Assembly: GCA_036245805.1 (NCBI GenBank)
Contig: BTRK01000005.1
Coordinates: 18,452,984 to 18,516,983 of the forward strand
Direction of reading: 5' to 3'
Length of the DNA stretch: 64,000 bases
Source: Pristionchus mayeri
Taxonomy: Eukaryota; Nematoda; Chromadorea; Rhabditida; Neodiplogasteridae
Shown here: in pieces, positions 1 to 11,535 of the stretch
Numbering within the stretch: the stretch's first letter is position 1
Layout of the letters: each line of letters starts with the position of its first letter
Made by a program: the position numbers and the translations under genes
Notes under the pieces: model-generated
What the model was told of the DNA's origin: nothing
What the model saw: the letters and a program-made list of their open reading frames with translations, nothing else
Databases searched by the model: none

Positions 1-100
1 AACTCGTATTCGAGGTATTTTTAGGCTTGACCGCAATTAATTAATTTGAATAAAGAGGCAAAAGACTTGGTTGCCCTCTATGTGTTTCTTCTTCTTCCAG

Positions 101-1020
101 AATGAGGAGATGGAGAGGGAGATTGTGCTGGACGCCTACTTCCTCGAATTGGCCAAGAAGTCCGAGACACTGAAACTGAGAGTGAATAAGAATATCACGC
201 CTGAAGCTCTCCATCAAGTTTACAAGGTATGTATGATATATTTATGCTATTTCTTTCTGAAATAACGTGGAGAAATATGAAAATGGATCATACGTTAAAT
301 ACGATTAAAATTACGAGTGAATAATGGGACAATAGAGTCAGGGGGATCTACTCAGGGGAACTGGTTTGATTCTCGGAATATACTAAAAGCCTTGCCGCTC
401 TTGGAAAGAAGCTATTGTTTTTTACTATGATCAGTTATGAACATAGCCCAAAGTTGCGTGAAAAACATCCCGAAACCTCGTGATTTTCTACACTCGTAGT
501 TTTTATATTGGCAAAGGCATTTTTTTACGATGTCACGCATTCTTTTCTAGGGCATGTTCGACGAATCGATTAAACTGAACCACTTGGAAAGTTTTATTCG
601 GAAGGATCAGTGCATCGCATTCCTCAAGCTCATTGGCATCTCCTACAAAGATGAGAATGTGCACTCAAACAAGGAGATTGAGGTGATTATTTTTCGCTAT
701 ATATCGATGTCTAAGACACATAAAATATATAAATTAATTTTGATTCAATAGGAACCTTAGAACCAAAAGACTTTTCCAGATTGATTTTAAGCAGAAGTTC
801 TTAGGCGTACGAGGCGACTTGCTGTGATTCTGGTCTCTTCCATTGGGTGCACATCTTCGATGGAAATGCAGAGATTACTATCTTCAATGAGGTTTACGAT
901 GAAGATGAGGGAGATTTCGAGATCAAACTCCACAAGACGAAGGAATCTCTCGAGAAAGCGAAGAAGGGAAAGAGATTCGTCAAATTAGAGGTACTTCCCG
1001 AGGAGGAGAATGATGAGTAG
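101..1020 (+). CDS. 3' part of an F-box-lineage gene (truncated by window start)
   Basis: Three exons join in frame: 101-226, 551-682 and 805-1020, ending in TAG. Each is bounded by consensus sites (acceptors ...cttccag, ...ttttctag, ...gttcttag; donors gtatgt and gtgatt) and all are phase 0, so at least 158 codons are seen and the start lies upstream of the window. The protein is mixed helical/polar, with NKNITPEALHQVYK in the first exon, FLKLIGISYKDENV in the second and an acidic tail ending EEENDE. I do not recognise a catalytic domain. The helical block plus an acidic C-terminal exon, and the F-box pseudogene lying just downstream, suggest the C-terminal half of a nematode lineage-specific F-box protein, but no F-box is visible here because the 5' end is missing. 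Function is unknown. An AATAAA follows at 1306-1311. Confidence 0.55.
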
Positions 1021-1305
1021 GTGTGCACACTAGAATTATTGTAAATTATCGAGACAGTATTGTTTCATGTTTTCTTGTGTGCTAACTCATTGCCTTCACC
1101 TCTAATCCTCGAGGATTTCTTGTTGACGTATACTCCAAGTTGTTGTCTGTATTGCCCTTTTTGTGTGTCTCTAATTTCATCGTGATTTAGTACGTGAAGA
1201 ATCTCTCAATTGTTTAATGGTCTAACACGTTAGAAAGACATTCCATTTTTTGAATCTTCTTGTCCCGAAGTGTACTGTTAATTAATAACATGTGAAGAAG
1301 TGAAT

Positions 1306-1311
1306 AATAAA
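1306..1311 (+). terminator. Candidate poly(A) signal of the first gene
   Basis: AATAAA lies 286 bp after the TAG of the gene ending at 1020. The rest of 1021-1797 is T-rich and holds no supported gene. Confidence 0.4.
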
Positions 1312-1797
1312 TTTGTTTTCGACTTGCTGTGCCTACTATATTATTTTACATTCGAGGTTGTTCGGCCTCTCAATTATCTCACGGAAGTTTTAATTTTATT
1401 GATAACTTTTAATCCTTTTAACCCTAATTCTGGCGATTCTGAATCATGGTTGTGTCACACATGTGCTACAGTAGTTTCCGTGGTGACTACAAACTATTTC
1501 ATATATCGGTGTTTTTGCTTGTTTCTTAGTAAATCAGTCGTTGTGAACTACTTGTTCTTTCTCCTTGAAGACCCCCATCGTAGTCCCAGGCCCTGTCTCG
1601 CTCACGATACTCAATTTTGCTCGATATCACAATGATAATTTTTTGTCTACTTTGTCTCTGATCTTCTCTACTTTTAATTTCCTTATGTAGATCGTCTTCT
1701 TTTATTGTCTTGCACGGCCGCAAATATATTGCACTCAGAACTCATCGATTTACAAATGCCGCTCACCTTCCCTCCATCTATTTCAGGTCCGTTCACG

Positions 1798-3918
1798 ATG
1801 TTCAGCGTCTTCGGAGCATCAGATGAGGAAGAGGAGGAGGAGGAGGAAGAGGTAGATGACGTTATGCATATTTCAAAAACTGTTCCTACGTCATATGGCG
1901 CAGATTGTGCTTATTGTGTTTATTAGATGAATATGAGATGATCGATGTCACGAATATGTCAGATTGGTTTCCTGTCCCTCCCCAACGAGGTGATCACTCG
2001 CGTCTTCTCCAATCTCTGCATCGCCAATCGATTGAATGCGAGAGTGAATGAGACTCAACGAGGTCGAGAAGGGAGGAAAGTACTACACGAAGAAGCTGCA
2101 CATCGAGGTGAGGAGAACAGGGCAGAGAACGAGTTTCTGCGCCGACACCACTTACACCATGACACTTCTCTGATGGCATGCCTTCATGCAGTTGAATCAA
2201 TTTCCTTGAAGAAGGGAAACCGACAAAATTAGGCACGAATGCAGTTGTTATGAGCGTTCGCGGAAGAACTGGAATTTAAATTAGAAAGAATAATTTATTT
2301 TGATCACGATCTCATTGTGTGCTTGTAGATGGAGGTTCGCTTCAATTGGAAGACATTCAAGGAACGCGCCCTCAATCCACAGGATGGGTTAGTTTCTGGT
2401 TATATAAGTCGAGTGTGAATTTTATTTATTTATTTAGGGGTTAGGGAAAAGAGGAAGGGGGGAGTAGATCTTCCGAATCGTGTCGCACAAGAAGAGTGGC
2501 GAGGGGAGGGAGCCTCGTGAGCGGTAGGAGTGGCCGCTTGTCCAATGAATATCGTATTGGATTTTTTCGTATTGCAGCAACGAGTACAAGTATCATCTGA
2601 TGAGTGAGTTCGAGGATTTCGCGTGTCTCGAACGAGTCTTCAGCAACACTTCCTTCGGAGCTGTCCACGTGCACGTAAGTACAGAACCCATTTTTGATCA
2701 AGTATTAGCTCGAGTACACGTGATATTCGCTCAGTTCCACGAGGATCGTCCAGTGTACCGTCGACTGATCGAGCTGATCCTTGGCTGTGATGCACCCGAT
2801 CTATCGATGGAGATCGAAGTGAGTCATTCCTCTTCCCTCCTCAACATACAGTTGCTCACTATTCAACTTTATAGTCGGTTATAAGTCGGTTATAAGGTTT
2901 AAAAAAAACATTTTTGAATGAAATGAAAATAATAATAAACATTTTTATGTTTAACGTGACTTGGATGAATGCCCATGCACCCCTCTCCTTATCTTCCTCC
3001 CATCTCAGGATCGAAGTGGTTCTCTGTGTGATCGTGAGGACCGATGGTCTCCTTCTCGATCTCGCGAAGGGCCGACGCTCCTTCGTATTCAAGAGTCATC
3101 GCAAGGCGAGACTGATAGAGGACGGATTCCAGTCTCTCTACCTGGTGAGGATAGAGATCATTATTAGGATATATTTGGTTCCACAAAATGCCTCGTAATT
3201 TTTCATAAGAGGAAAAAAATGGATGGTGGGGAATGTCAGAGATACGAAATTCTCGTCGGCTGTAAGAATATTCTGTTAAACTTTGTAGTATTGGCAGGCT
3301 ATTCTGGCGGGATCCCTCGATCTCGAGTCGGTGGAGATCCACGGGTACGCGTGTCTCTGGGTGCTCGAGTCCATCGGAATCCGTCTCGGTTCCCCAGCTG
3401 CTCCAGAGAGTCTATGGGCAGCTGACCACGCTCAGTTTGAGGCCAGTACGAATTGGGGCGGCCATTCGAAGCAGAATTGCGATATCGTAATTCCCCCCTT
3501 GCATATTGCGACATTAGAGGAGGGGGAGTTCGATATCACAATGCTACTCCGAATAGCCAACCCCTAGTACGAATGTAGTATCGCCTGGAGATCCATGGAA
3601 GAGCCTCGAAATTTCCCATTTATCAGTCTACTTTTATTCACTGAGAACATGTACGAATAATTCAAAGCTAACTAAATATGGCCAGTCACTGGAAAAAGTG
3701 GGCTAATCAAGCTCGTTTCTCTGCAGGGATTCGAGGACAATCCGGGGGCGTTGATCATCTTCCACAGGAATGTTCGCATCGATCTCACATCGGGATTCGA
3801 CCCCAACCCTGAGAAGATCTGCCTGAGAATCTTCGAGAAGGAAGAGGAAGTGGAGAGGGAGAAGCAGGAGATGAGAGAGAGCCACTTCCATGTGAGGAGA
3901 ACAATCAATCCTCTCTGA
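1798..3918 (+). pseudogene. F-box gene, frame-disrupted copy
   Basis: A first exon (1798-1851, Met then a run of Glu) splices in phase to 1963, which encodes a typical F-box start, FLSLPNEVITRVFSNL, followed by a helix containing RLNARVN. At about 2045-2050 the conserved continuation (LNEVEKGGKYYTKKLHIE) moves to another frame. The next block, 2108-2280, encodes family-like pieces such as TTYTMTLL, then DGMPSC, then INFLEEG, in different frames with stops between them. Later exons 2329-2387, 2578-2674 and 2735-2818 join in frame, but the exon from 3009 (RIEVVLCVIVRTDG) needs a different phase from the exon before it. The 3' exons (about 3300-3483 and 3728-3918, ending in TGA) are open. At least three lesions argue for a decaying copy. 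An F-box protein would act as an SCF ubiquitin-ligase substrate receptor; this one probably does not. The alternatives are assembly error or unusual splicing. Confidence 0.7.
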
Positions 3919-4049
3919 AACACTCCCCTTGTGTTAACCTCGTGTATAGCATCCATTTTACTGCTCTCTTTCTTATTTTTCGCCTTTTTAAAGTACATCC
4001 GGAAGGCATTGTTCATTTTTATTTTTTCTTTCGTGACAATCCCTCGGGC

Positions 4050-4055
4050 AATAAA
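4050..4055 (+). terminator. Candidate poly(A) signal after the F-box copy
   Basis: AATAAA lies 132 bp after the TGA at 3916-3918. The stretch 3919-4573 between this copy and the convergent SEC63 gene is AT-rich and has no other supported feature. Confidence 0.4.
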
Positions 4056-4573
4056 GAAGTTTCATGCGAGACCAATTGCGAGAATCACGCTCAATTGCTG
4101 AACATCCTTATGGGACAGTAGAGATCAACTAAAGGAAATTATTTATCTCAATTAACAGAACTTCTTGAAAGCCGAAAGAAACGCAAGAGAGGATGCATAA
4201 ATGGTATAACGAAGAGAAGGAAAGGTAGGATAGACTGAGAAGCCCGGAACGGAGAAAGATGGGAAGAAATGAACAATGATCCGAATAAATGAAAGTGAAG
4301 GCGACATATGATAATTGTTCATAAATATTAATACATTATAATGATATAAATATTCTTCTTCTATAAATTAGCATTAATAACACAACATCGAGTGAATTTG
4401 AACTAACCGAACTGGGAGGAGATTTACATCAGATAAAAAGGGATTACTTAGGGAGGAAGTTTGATTGGGGATAGGGACTAGACCGATAAGCGACTTCTGG
4501 TGGATATGCAAGGGGCGTAGACTGCTACGTCATCGATCAATAGTGAGACTACCGTATTCCGTGGTGACATCTC

Positions 4574-7500
4574 TCATTCGTCGTCCGACTCTTCGGTGTA
4601 CTCATCACTCGATTCAACGACAGCTCCCTCTTCCTCGTCTTCAGTGTCCTCGTACTTAGGCAGCACGACCTCCTTGGCCGGTTTCACTTCCATCTAAACG
4701 ATCAATACTTGTCCCTATCGTACTCCTCTCCTACCGTACCCCTCCCTGATCGTCTACCGTACCTTGATATCCATGGCATAATTGCAGTCGATGTATGAGT
4801 CAGACTGTACTCCCAACTGCAGCATGTACGACCCGCGAGTTTCAGGGGCTGGGAAACGAATTTCCACCTAAATGAGAAAAGCGAGATAAGAGGCAGTACA
4901 TTACTTCCCCATTGTTGGTATATTAAAAACTATGGTACCGTCTGTTCATCGACGAGTGTCTTGCACGAGGCCACGGGAGCTATCAGACGACGTTGCTACA
5001 ATCGATATCCATCAGAACATTCATAGATACTGTAGCCTTCAAAGTGTAAGGATACCGTACCCCCTTCTTCTCCGAGAATGAGAGTGTCAGCCACCACCAC
5101 TCGTACTTCTCTCCCGGGTAGTACGGGCAGTGCACAGGGTGAGTCTCGTATGATTTCGCCTGAAAAATATTATTACTATAACTTCAAAATTTCAGATTCA
5201 CAACAGAACTAGGAATCTTGTCAGATCATACAATGCATTTGAGCATGAGTAAATAAGTAAATAAAATCAGTCTGCGATGCTATCTCGTATCATACCGTAC
5301 CTCGAGCACGGGTTTCTTGGTCTCTGCCACCCAGTCATCCTCATCCGAATCGTCGTTGGGAGAGGCGCCGCTCGCTTCGTCTCCAGAATCCTGAGTCAAT
5401 CAATCGATAGTCTACAGTAATCTACAGTACTCCCTCAGTTCTCGATGCGTACCTTGTCTTCATCATCTGATGCACTTCCACTTTCATCTCCCGATTCCTC
5501 CTCCCCCTTCGCCTTCCTCTCCTTCTTCTTCTCTGCATCCTTCGGAGTATCAGGAGTCGCGGGTGTCTCCGATTCGGCTGTTGCTGCAGCTGCAGCAGTA
5601 GAGGCAACCGCAGATGCAACCACCTGGTGAGGAGATATTTATTGCTCCCCCAGAGTGACAACGACAGTGACAATCGTTGAACGTTCGTAGCTCAATAGCC
5701 AGCCCCCCATTTCCAATCATTATTCTTCCTCACCTTCTTTCCTCCCTTGTTTGTCTTCTTCTTGGCTCCTCCCTTCTTCTTCTGTGGCTGCTTCTCCCAC
5801 GCCTTCTTCTTCTCCAAATATTAAAATTAATCTTTTATAATTCAACGACGTTCCAGCACATATCCGTTGGTCTAATCTTCTCCATTCCTCTTTCAACAAC
5901 CCCTCTCTGCCTCTCCTCTCACCTTGACATCAACATTGGGAGTGGCAGGAGTCTCTCCCTCTTCCTCCTCTTCCTTCTCCTTCTTCTCACTCTCATCATC
6001 ATCCTGCAGTAGTTTGCATAGAAATGTATTGGCAAACGAAAAAGAAAACACCATCAGAATATTGTTGAAGTTCTCTGATGAACTCCTCCATTCATAGGGA
6101 TCATCATCTACCCGATCAAGTCCCCCCCCCTCCCCCTCCCCTCACCTCATAGCTTCTCATCAGACTGTCGTCATCTGCAGCTGCAGGGTCGAGCAGAGAG
6201 AGACGCTTCAGCTTCACCTACAATTCAAATTTTGTTTTAATAGGTTAATACAAAAAAACACCCGCAAAGATGTTCTAGGTCCAATGGAAAACAAAACACT
6301 GGTAAAAACACGCTGTTTGTGCTTTCACGATGCCATAAGCTAGAGGAATCTATCTGCATGAATCAATAATTCATTCTACCTTGAGAGTGACGAAACATCC
6401 AGCAGTGATCTCATGGGCGTCATCCTCACCCGGAACTGCAATACAATCAATGTTCAATTCTTCTCAACGCGATTGTCTGAGGGTAATCGATAATCCCTTC
6501 CCACCGTACCCTCGAAGGTGGTCTCGATGTGCAGACGGGGCATGGAGGTCAGCACAATGATCACGTCGCGGTACTGAGCATCAGACAGCGAGTTGAGCAC
6601 CTGCAGAAAATCTTGGTTAAACCAATAAATTCTTATTTGTGGAATTGCCAACTTAATTAACAAATGTAAATAATAAACCTGTCGTCGTTTATCGCTCTCC
6701 AGCTTGGCGAGGTCGGAGCACGAGGAAACCTACAACAACGATCATGTTTAAAAAGTGAAAGAGTGGCATGCGTTCAATGGGACTCTGCCCCACAATTCCT
6801 ATATCAATTTCACACTCAACGTAACAAGAAATTTTTAGTTGCATATTATATTTTTAAAAGATGAATGCATGCTATACGTTGGATACCATTGCATTATTCT
6901 CAGTAAGTACCCCATATCTTCAACTCTTGCTACTTGCGACTTCCATGCTAGAATGACTCGTCATCATCGATAGTCTTGCTCAGAGTCCATGTGTCTCCCT
7001 TCTCTCTACGTTCCCTCACCTTCTGTCTTCTGATGTAATTGATGTTGTAGTCGTTGATGTGCGGCAGCTCCAGAAGCACCGAATTCTTCGGCCACAGTCC
7101 CTGCACCATCATCGGGAAGAGCCTGTGGGAGAGATTACAGGGGTTTGAATAGTTATCGATTCACTTTTTTTTCATCAATTACCGTATCACACTTACTTGA
7201 TGAGGTTATCGATGGTCTCGATGGGAATCTTGGTGGAAGTGTAGTAGTTGATCTGCTGGGCGATCGAGATCATTTCCTCGATCAGACGATGAGTGCGGGC
7301 AATGACGTATCTGAAGTGCACTGTATACAACAGTAATCCTGGGCGACATTATCACAAACTGACTAATAAATTAAAGTGCTTGAATTATTCGAATATTTAC
7401 TTGGGGTCAGTGATGTGCTATGAAATGTTAAGCTTTTCAAAATGCGCACCCCCGGGACAAAAATTTGCGCGGCACCGGAAGGGAAACTTCAAAAAAAATT

Positions 7501-9853
7501 TTCCCAAGTGGGGGTTCTCAGTAGCTATAAAGACAGGATTGGGGTACCACTTTTGTACAGAAGGAAGGGGAATGGGGGGTTATGGAAGGGCTCTCGCAAT
7601 ACTTTTGACTAAAGGATATAGAAAGAGAGAAGGATGCATCGTGCACCATGGGAACACCAATCACTGGTGACTATCATCTCATAATCAATCGATGACTATT
7701 AAGGAAGATAAAAGAGACCTTTGATCGACGAGAAGTTCCTCGTTCTCGATCTGATGACGAGAGAGATGAGCATGCAGCATGATACGGGCCTGAAGGGAAT
7801 GAGATCCATCTACTGGATTATGGGGTGAGGCAGAAAGGATGAGAAAATAGTAAATGATTTAGATATGAAAACATTTTCAGTGAATATAAAGTATTTTCGA
7901 TTAATAAGAAACACAAAATAACCTTGATGGAGTAGGGCAGGCAGAGTGGACGCTCCTTCTTATTCTCTCCCAGCAGGGGAAGGTACTTCATGATCCTGAA
8001 TCAGATAATAACGTACCATTCTGAATCGCATTAGTGATTATTAAAATATAATCCTAATTGATTAATTATATTCAATTTTCATATAAACTCACTTGGGAAG
8101 TTCAATATCATCGGCTTCTCTCAGCACGATTTCATTGTTGTACTCCTTGTTGAATTCAAAGGCTCCGCCAAGAACCATGATCGAGCCTGGAGAGAAACAA
8201 CCTTTACATTTTAAAACATGACCATTTCTAACTGCATAGAATCCACACTTGACTCGTTTCGAAAAAGCAGTAAAGCTGCATTTTGTAGGCATGAAGGAAC
8301 AATGGGATCATTTTAAATTATCATGCTAAGATCGCGTCATTTTTCGATACGGACAGGACAAACATTGAACACATGATACATATTTAACGGATAGGAATGA
8401 TACGTTCCATATAATCCAAATTAAACATGACATTTAAAGAAATTGGAATAGAACTGACGATGGATCTCCATTCTCGGTGTCTTTCTGGTGAAGTATCCGA
8501 ACAGTTGAGTAGTATCGAGAAGAACCTGAACACATAAATTTGTATCGAAAATACACATAATATCGAGGCAGTTTTAACGCTCATAAATAATTGACTCACC
8601 TTGTCGACGTTGTACTTGATCGAGTTGTACCACCAGTAGCCCTGAAGAGAATTACTCATTTTTGGCCAATTTTTTTGTCAGTACAATAAATACAGGAATT
8701 TCACAGGGATGAATCGCTAAGGGGAACTACTTAGAAAGAAAGCATGAAATTGAAAGAATAAACTGACGACTCCGACAGGGAGGAGGATCATGAAGATAAG
8801 CCCGTAGAAGGCCAGCACCCATACTCCGTACTCCTTGCTCACCAACCACTTGGGAAGGGCGATACCGAACTGAGTAGCTGCAATTTGAATTGTGTCAAGG
8901 AACCAATAATTAACTACAACATGAACTTGCTAGAAATGTGCCGCTTAAAATAGGAAAAACTCCTACCAGTGGGTCCATCGGGATTGCCGTACTTCTGCCA
9001 ATTCTCGCGGGAAGTTTCGTCAGTGAGCGCCTATTGACGGAATATTTTTTTTTAAATTTGCAAACATGGACTAGCAAAAGAAGGAGATTAACCTACCTGG
9101 TAAGCCTTTGCAATGCGGTCAAACTGCATGGCGTCTCCTCCCCTGTCAGGATGGTGCTTCTTCGACATGTCACGATACGCTTTCTTGATCTCCGAGGTCG
9201 ACGCATCCTGCGAAATTTAATCAATTTGAAATATTAGAATAGTATTCCGCCATTATACACTATGAGCTTCCTGCACTACAAATAGTTGATAGGAGTCAGT
9301 TCAACTTACACGGTCCAATTCGAGAATGGAGTAGGGATCATACTCGACATGAGTATTCTCTATCGTAGAAACCTTCTGTACTAGAATCGCCAGAATCACC
9401 CAGGCAACAGCAAGCACGACGATCGATACCACCTTAATTGCACCGTGATTAACGATATCGAGAACTTTCAGTGAAGTTCGAGAACAGCTGATTCGTTAGG
9501 CAAACGGTTTACTGTAAAAGTGACTACTTCGTTACCTTCTTGGTCTTTCTCCAGGGTTGAATAGCGGCCTTTCTCCTTCTCTTGTCCACATCTCCTTCGC
9601 ACTGGCACAACTTCTCGTCGACTTTCTCCTCTACTGAAACATGGAAAACCTGATTTTACCATCGATTGATAAGAATTTCACTTGAAATATAATGAGAAAT
9701 AAGTTGAAAAAACAACAACATTGATCACGAACCATGAGTATCCCTTGGAAAGAAGAAGTATGTACACGGAATAAGAATTATCGAGTAGAATGCCAGCATG
9801 ACATAGTAGAAGGTGTTCCCGACCTCATCGTACTCGAACTCGGCTCGACCCAT
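4574..9853 (-). CDS. SEC63: SEC63, ER translocon J-domain protein
   Basis: This is the ER membrane partner of the SEC61/SEC62 translocon; its luminal J domain recruits BiP. About 20 exons run from ATG at 9853 to TGA at 4574-4576. The N-terminus (FEYDEVGNTFYYVM, then a hydrophobic segment ending FFFPRD) matches the first membrane span of SEC63. A second span (VVSIVVLAVAWVILAILV) leads into the J domain, EYDPYSILELD to KKAYRDMSKKHHPDRGG, with the HPD motif intact near 9160. A third span (YGVWVLAFYGLIFMILLP) follows. The Sec63/Brl domain then begins (LPLLGENKKERPLCLPY..., LFPMMVQGLWPKN), is interrupted by Lys/Glu/Ala-rich low-complexity exons, and resumes (YYPGEKYEWWWLTL). The protein ends in the acidic tail typical of SEC63 (ESSDEYTEESDDE). 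A splice acceptor (cacttttag) lies 17 nt before the ATG and could accept a spliced leader. The C. elegans ortholog is dnj-29. The exon set was read by eye and single boundaries may shift. Confidence 0.95.
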
Positions 9854-10550
9854 GGCGGTCGAGTATTACCCTAAAAGTGAGAAAATAACTGAATCTACCA
9901 ATAAGAACAACAAATAATCGATAATGAGTCTCGTTTCTAATAAAGTGACGAAACGCGTGGAAAAGAGAGTAAATTGAACATTTGGACCAACACATCATCA
10001 GAGCTCGGACCGGAACCGTATTTTTTACCGTATTTTCTTCCGTGATCTGGATTTTTCCGTGTAAGAAATTGTTGGCTTAAATACTATCAAGCTTAATTTA
10101 TATTCCATTTTCTTGTTTTGGTGTATTTCTTTTTAATTTTGCGTGTTACCACATTAACGACTCCTCTATCTCAGTTGCCTGCTTTCGGTTTTCTCCGTCC
10201 GTTTCCTTGGGATCATTTTTGTAGTTGTAGCCTCAGGGGTTTGAGCAAATTGTTTACACTTTAGGCTCTCGTGCGATGTTCTCGATTTTTCTCATACCAA
10301 ATGCACGGCATTTTACGGAGTCGCACATATTAAACATAAATGGTGAGAGCACATATTAAACATAAATGGTTCCTATATTAGGCGCTATATTAGGTAGTTA
10401 TATTTCACTATTGAAAACCGTTTCATGATAATAACTTTTTGCTATTTCATGAGATTAACTATAAAATATAAAATGGATAATCGATTGAAAAACCGGTAAA
10501 TATTAATATACGAAAATAATTTAAAATTTGAATCCCCGGAGATAGTGCAT

Positions 10551-10601
10551 CCGGAACTGGGTTTAGTCAGTACACACACTGACTAAAACCCGGTTTCCGG
10601 T
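10551..10601. repeat. Short hairpin with 20-bp arms
   Basis: ccggaactgggtttagtcag, a 9-base loop, then its near-perfect complement ending ccggtttccgg. Just downstream, cgtaacggagct at about 10612 has a relative (ctataacggagtg) at about 12128, each preceded by a ttccggt motif. The pair may be the degraded ends of one element. Confidence 0.55.
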
Positions 10602-10734
10602 CTGGCGCGCCCGTAACGGAGCTAGGGAGCACCACGCAAAATTTAGAATTCTTCTAAATATTACGTTTGTGTTGTGTTTGGGGTAATCGGTGATGTGGAA
10701 TTCCGGAAATACGCTCAGATTTCACTACAAATTG

Positions 10735-11535
10735 AGGGACCCCCAAGTAAAATTTTCAACTCGTGGTGTATTCGAAAGTGCAGTGCACGGGGGCTCTTTT
10801 CTACTCGCCCGCGAATTCAAATTGCCGTTATAAATTGGTTTTTATTAAATATTTCGATTTCTTCAAGGTGCCCCTATTCAGTTTTCGGTGAATAGAAAGA
10901 ACAGATTGGTATGCGACTAATGAAAATTTTTTAAAGGATTCTGTATTTGCAAACATACTGAATTGCACACTCATTTGAACCCACTTTTTATAAAGAATTG
11001 TCTAATGGACGTCTTACAGAGTGCCCCTCTTCAGTTATATCATTAATCGATTATGCGATACCGAATGAAGAGTTTACGACAAAATTGAGAAAATTGATAT
11101 TTGCAAACCTTGTTTAAAAAATTAATATAATTAAAGGCATAATCGAAAAATTAATATAATTAAAGGCATAATCGAAATATTATTGAAACTGTGAATGCAA
11201 AAAAATATGACCCATCGAGAACGAGTTGACACACCGTTCCGCACGCAACGCACGAAATTCATGCGGGCGGCTTGCACTACACCACGAGGGGCGGGGCTTA
11301 GAGTGATCACTTCATACTTACTCAAATTGAAATTTAATTAATTTCTAACAACGGCATTCAGATTCAGCATCGCCGATAACCTAATGGCCATGCAAAAATA
11401 ATTTTTGGAAGAATTTCACATTTTACTTGGGGGACCCTACTACAAATTTAAATTCACAGCGTATAAAGCACCCTTTGTTGACTCCTCTTTCGTGGTGTGC
11501 TTGCAGCCGCGACGCATGAATTTCACGCGTGCGTG
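10735..11535. repeat. Degenerate inverted-repeat element
   Basis: Two sets of inverted pairs are visible. agggacccccaagtaaaatt at 10735 pairs with its complement at about 11418-11440, with about two mismatches. The stretch around 11246-11287 (cgcacgaaattcatgcg...) pairs with 11490-11535 (...cgcatgaatttcacgcgtgcg). The nested palindromes look like an old fold-back or MITE-type insertion. I could not define ends or a target duplication. Confidence 0.5.
11118..11176. repeat. Two tandem copies of a 28-29 bp unit
   Basis: The unit aaattaatataattaaaggc plus ataatcga occurs twice in a row with no more than one difference. It is flanked by degenerate inverted repeats. Confidence 0.8.
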
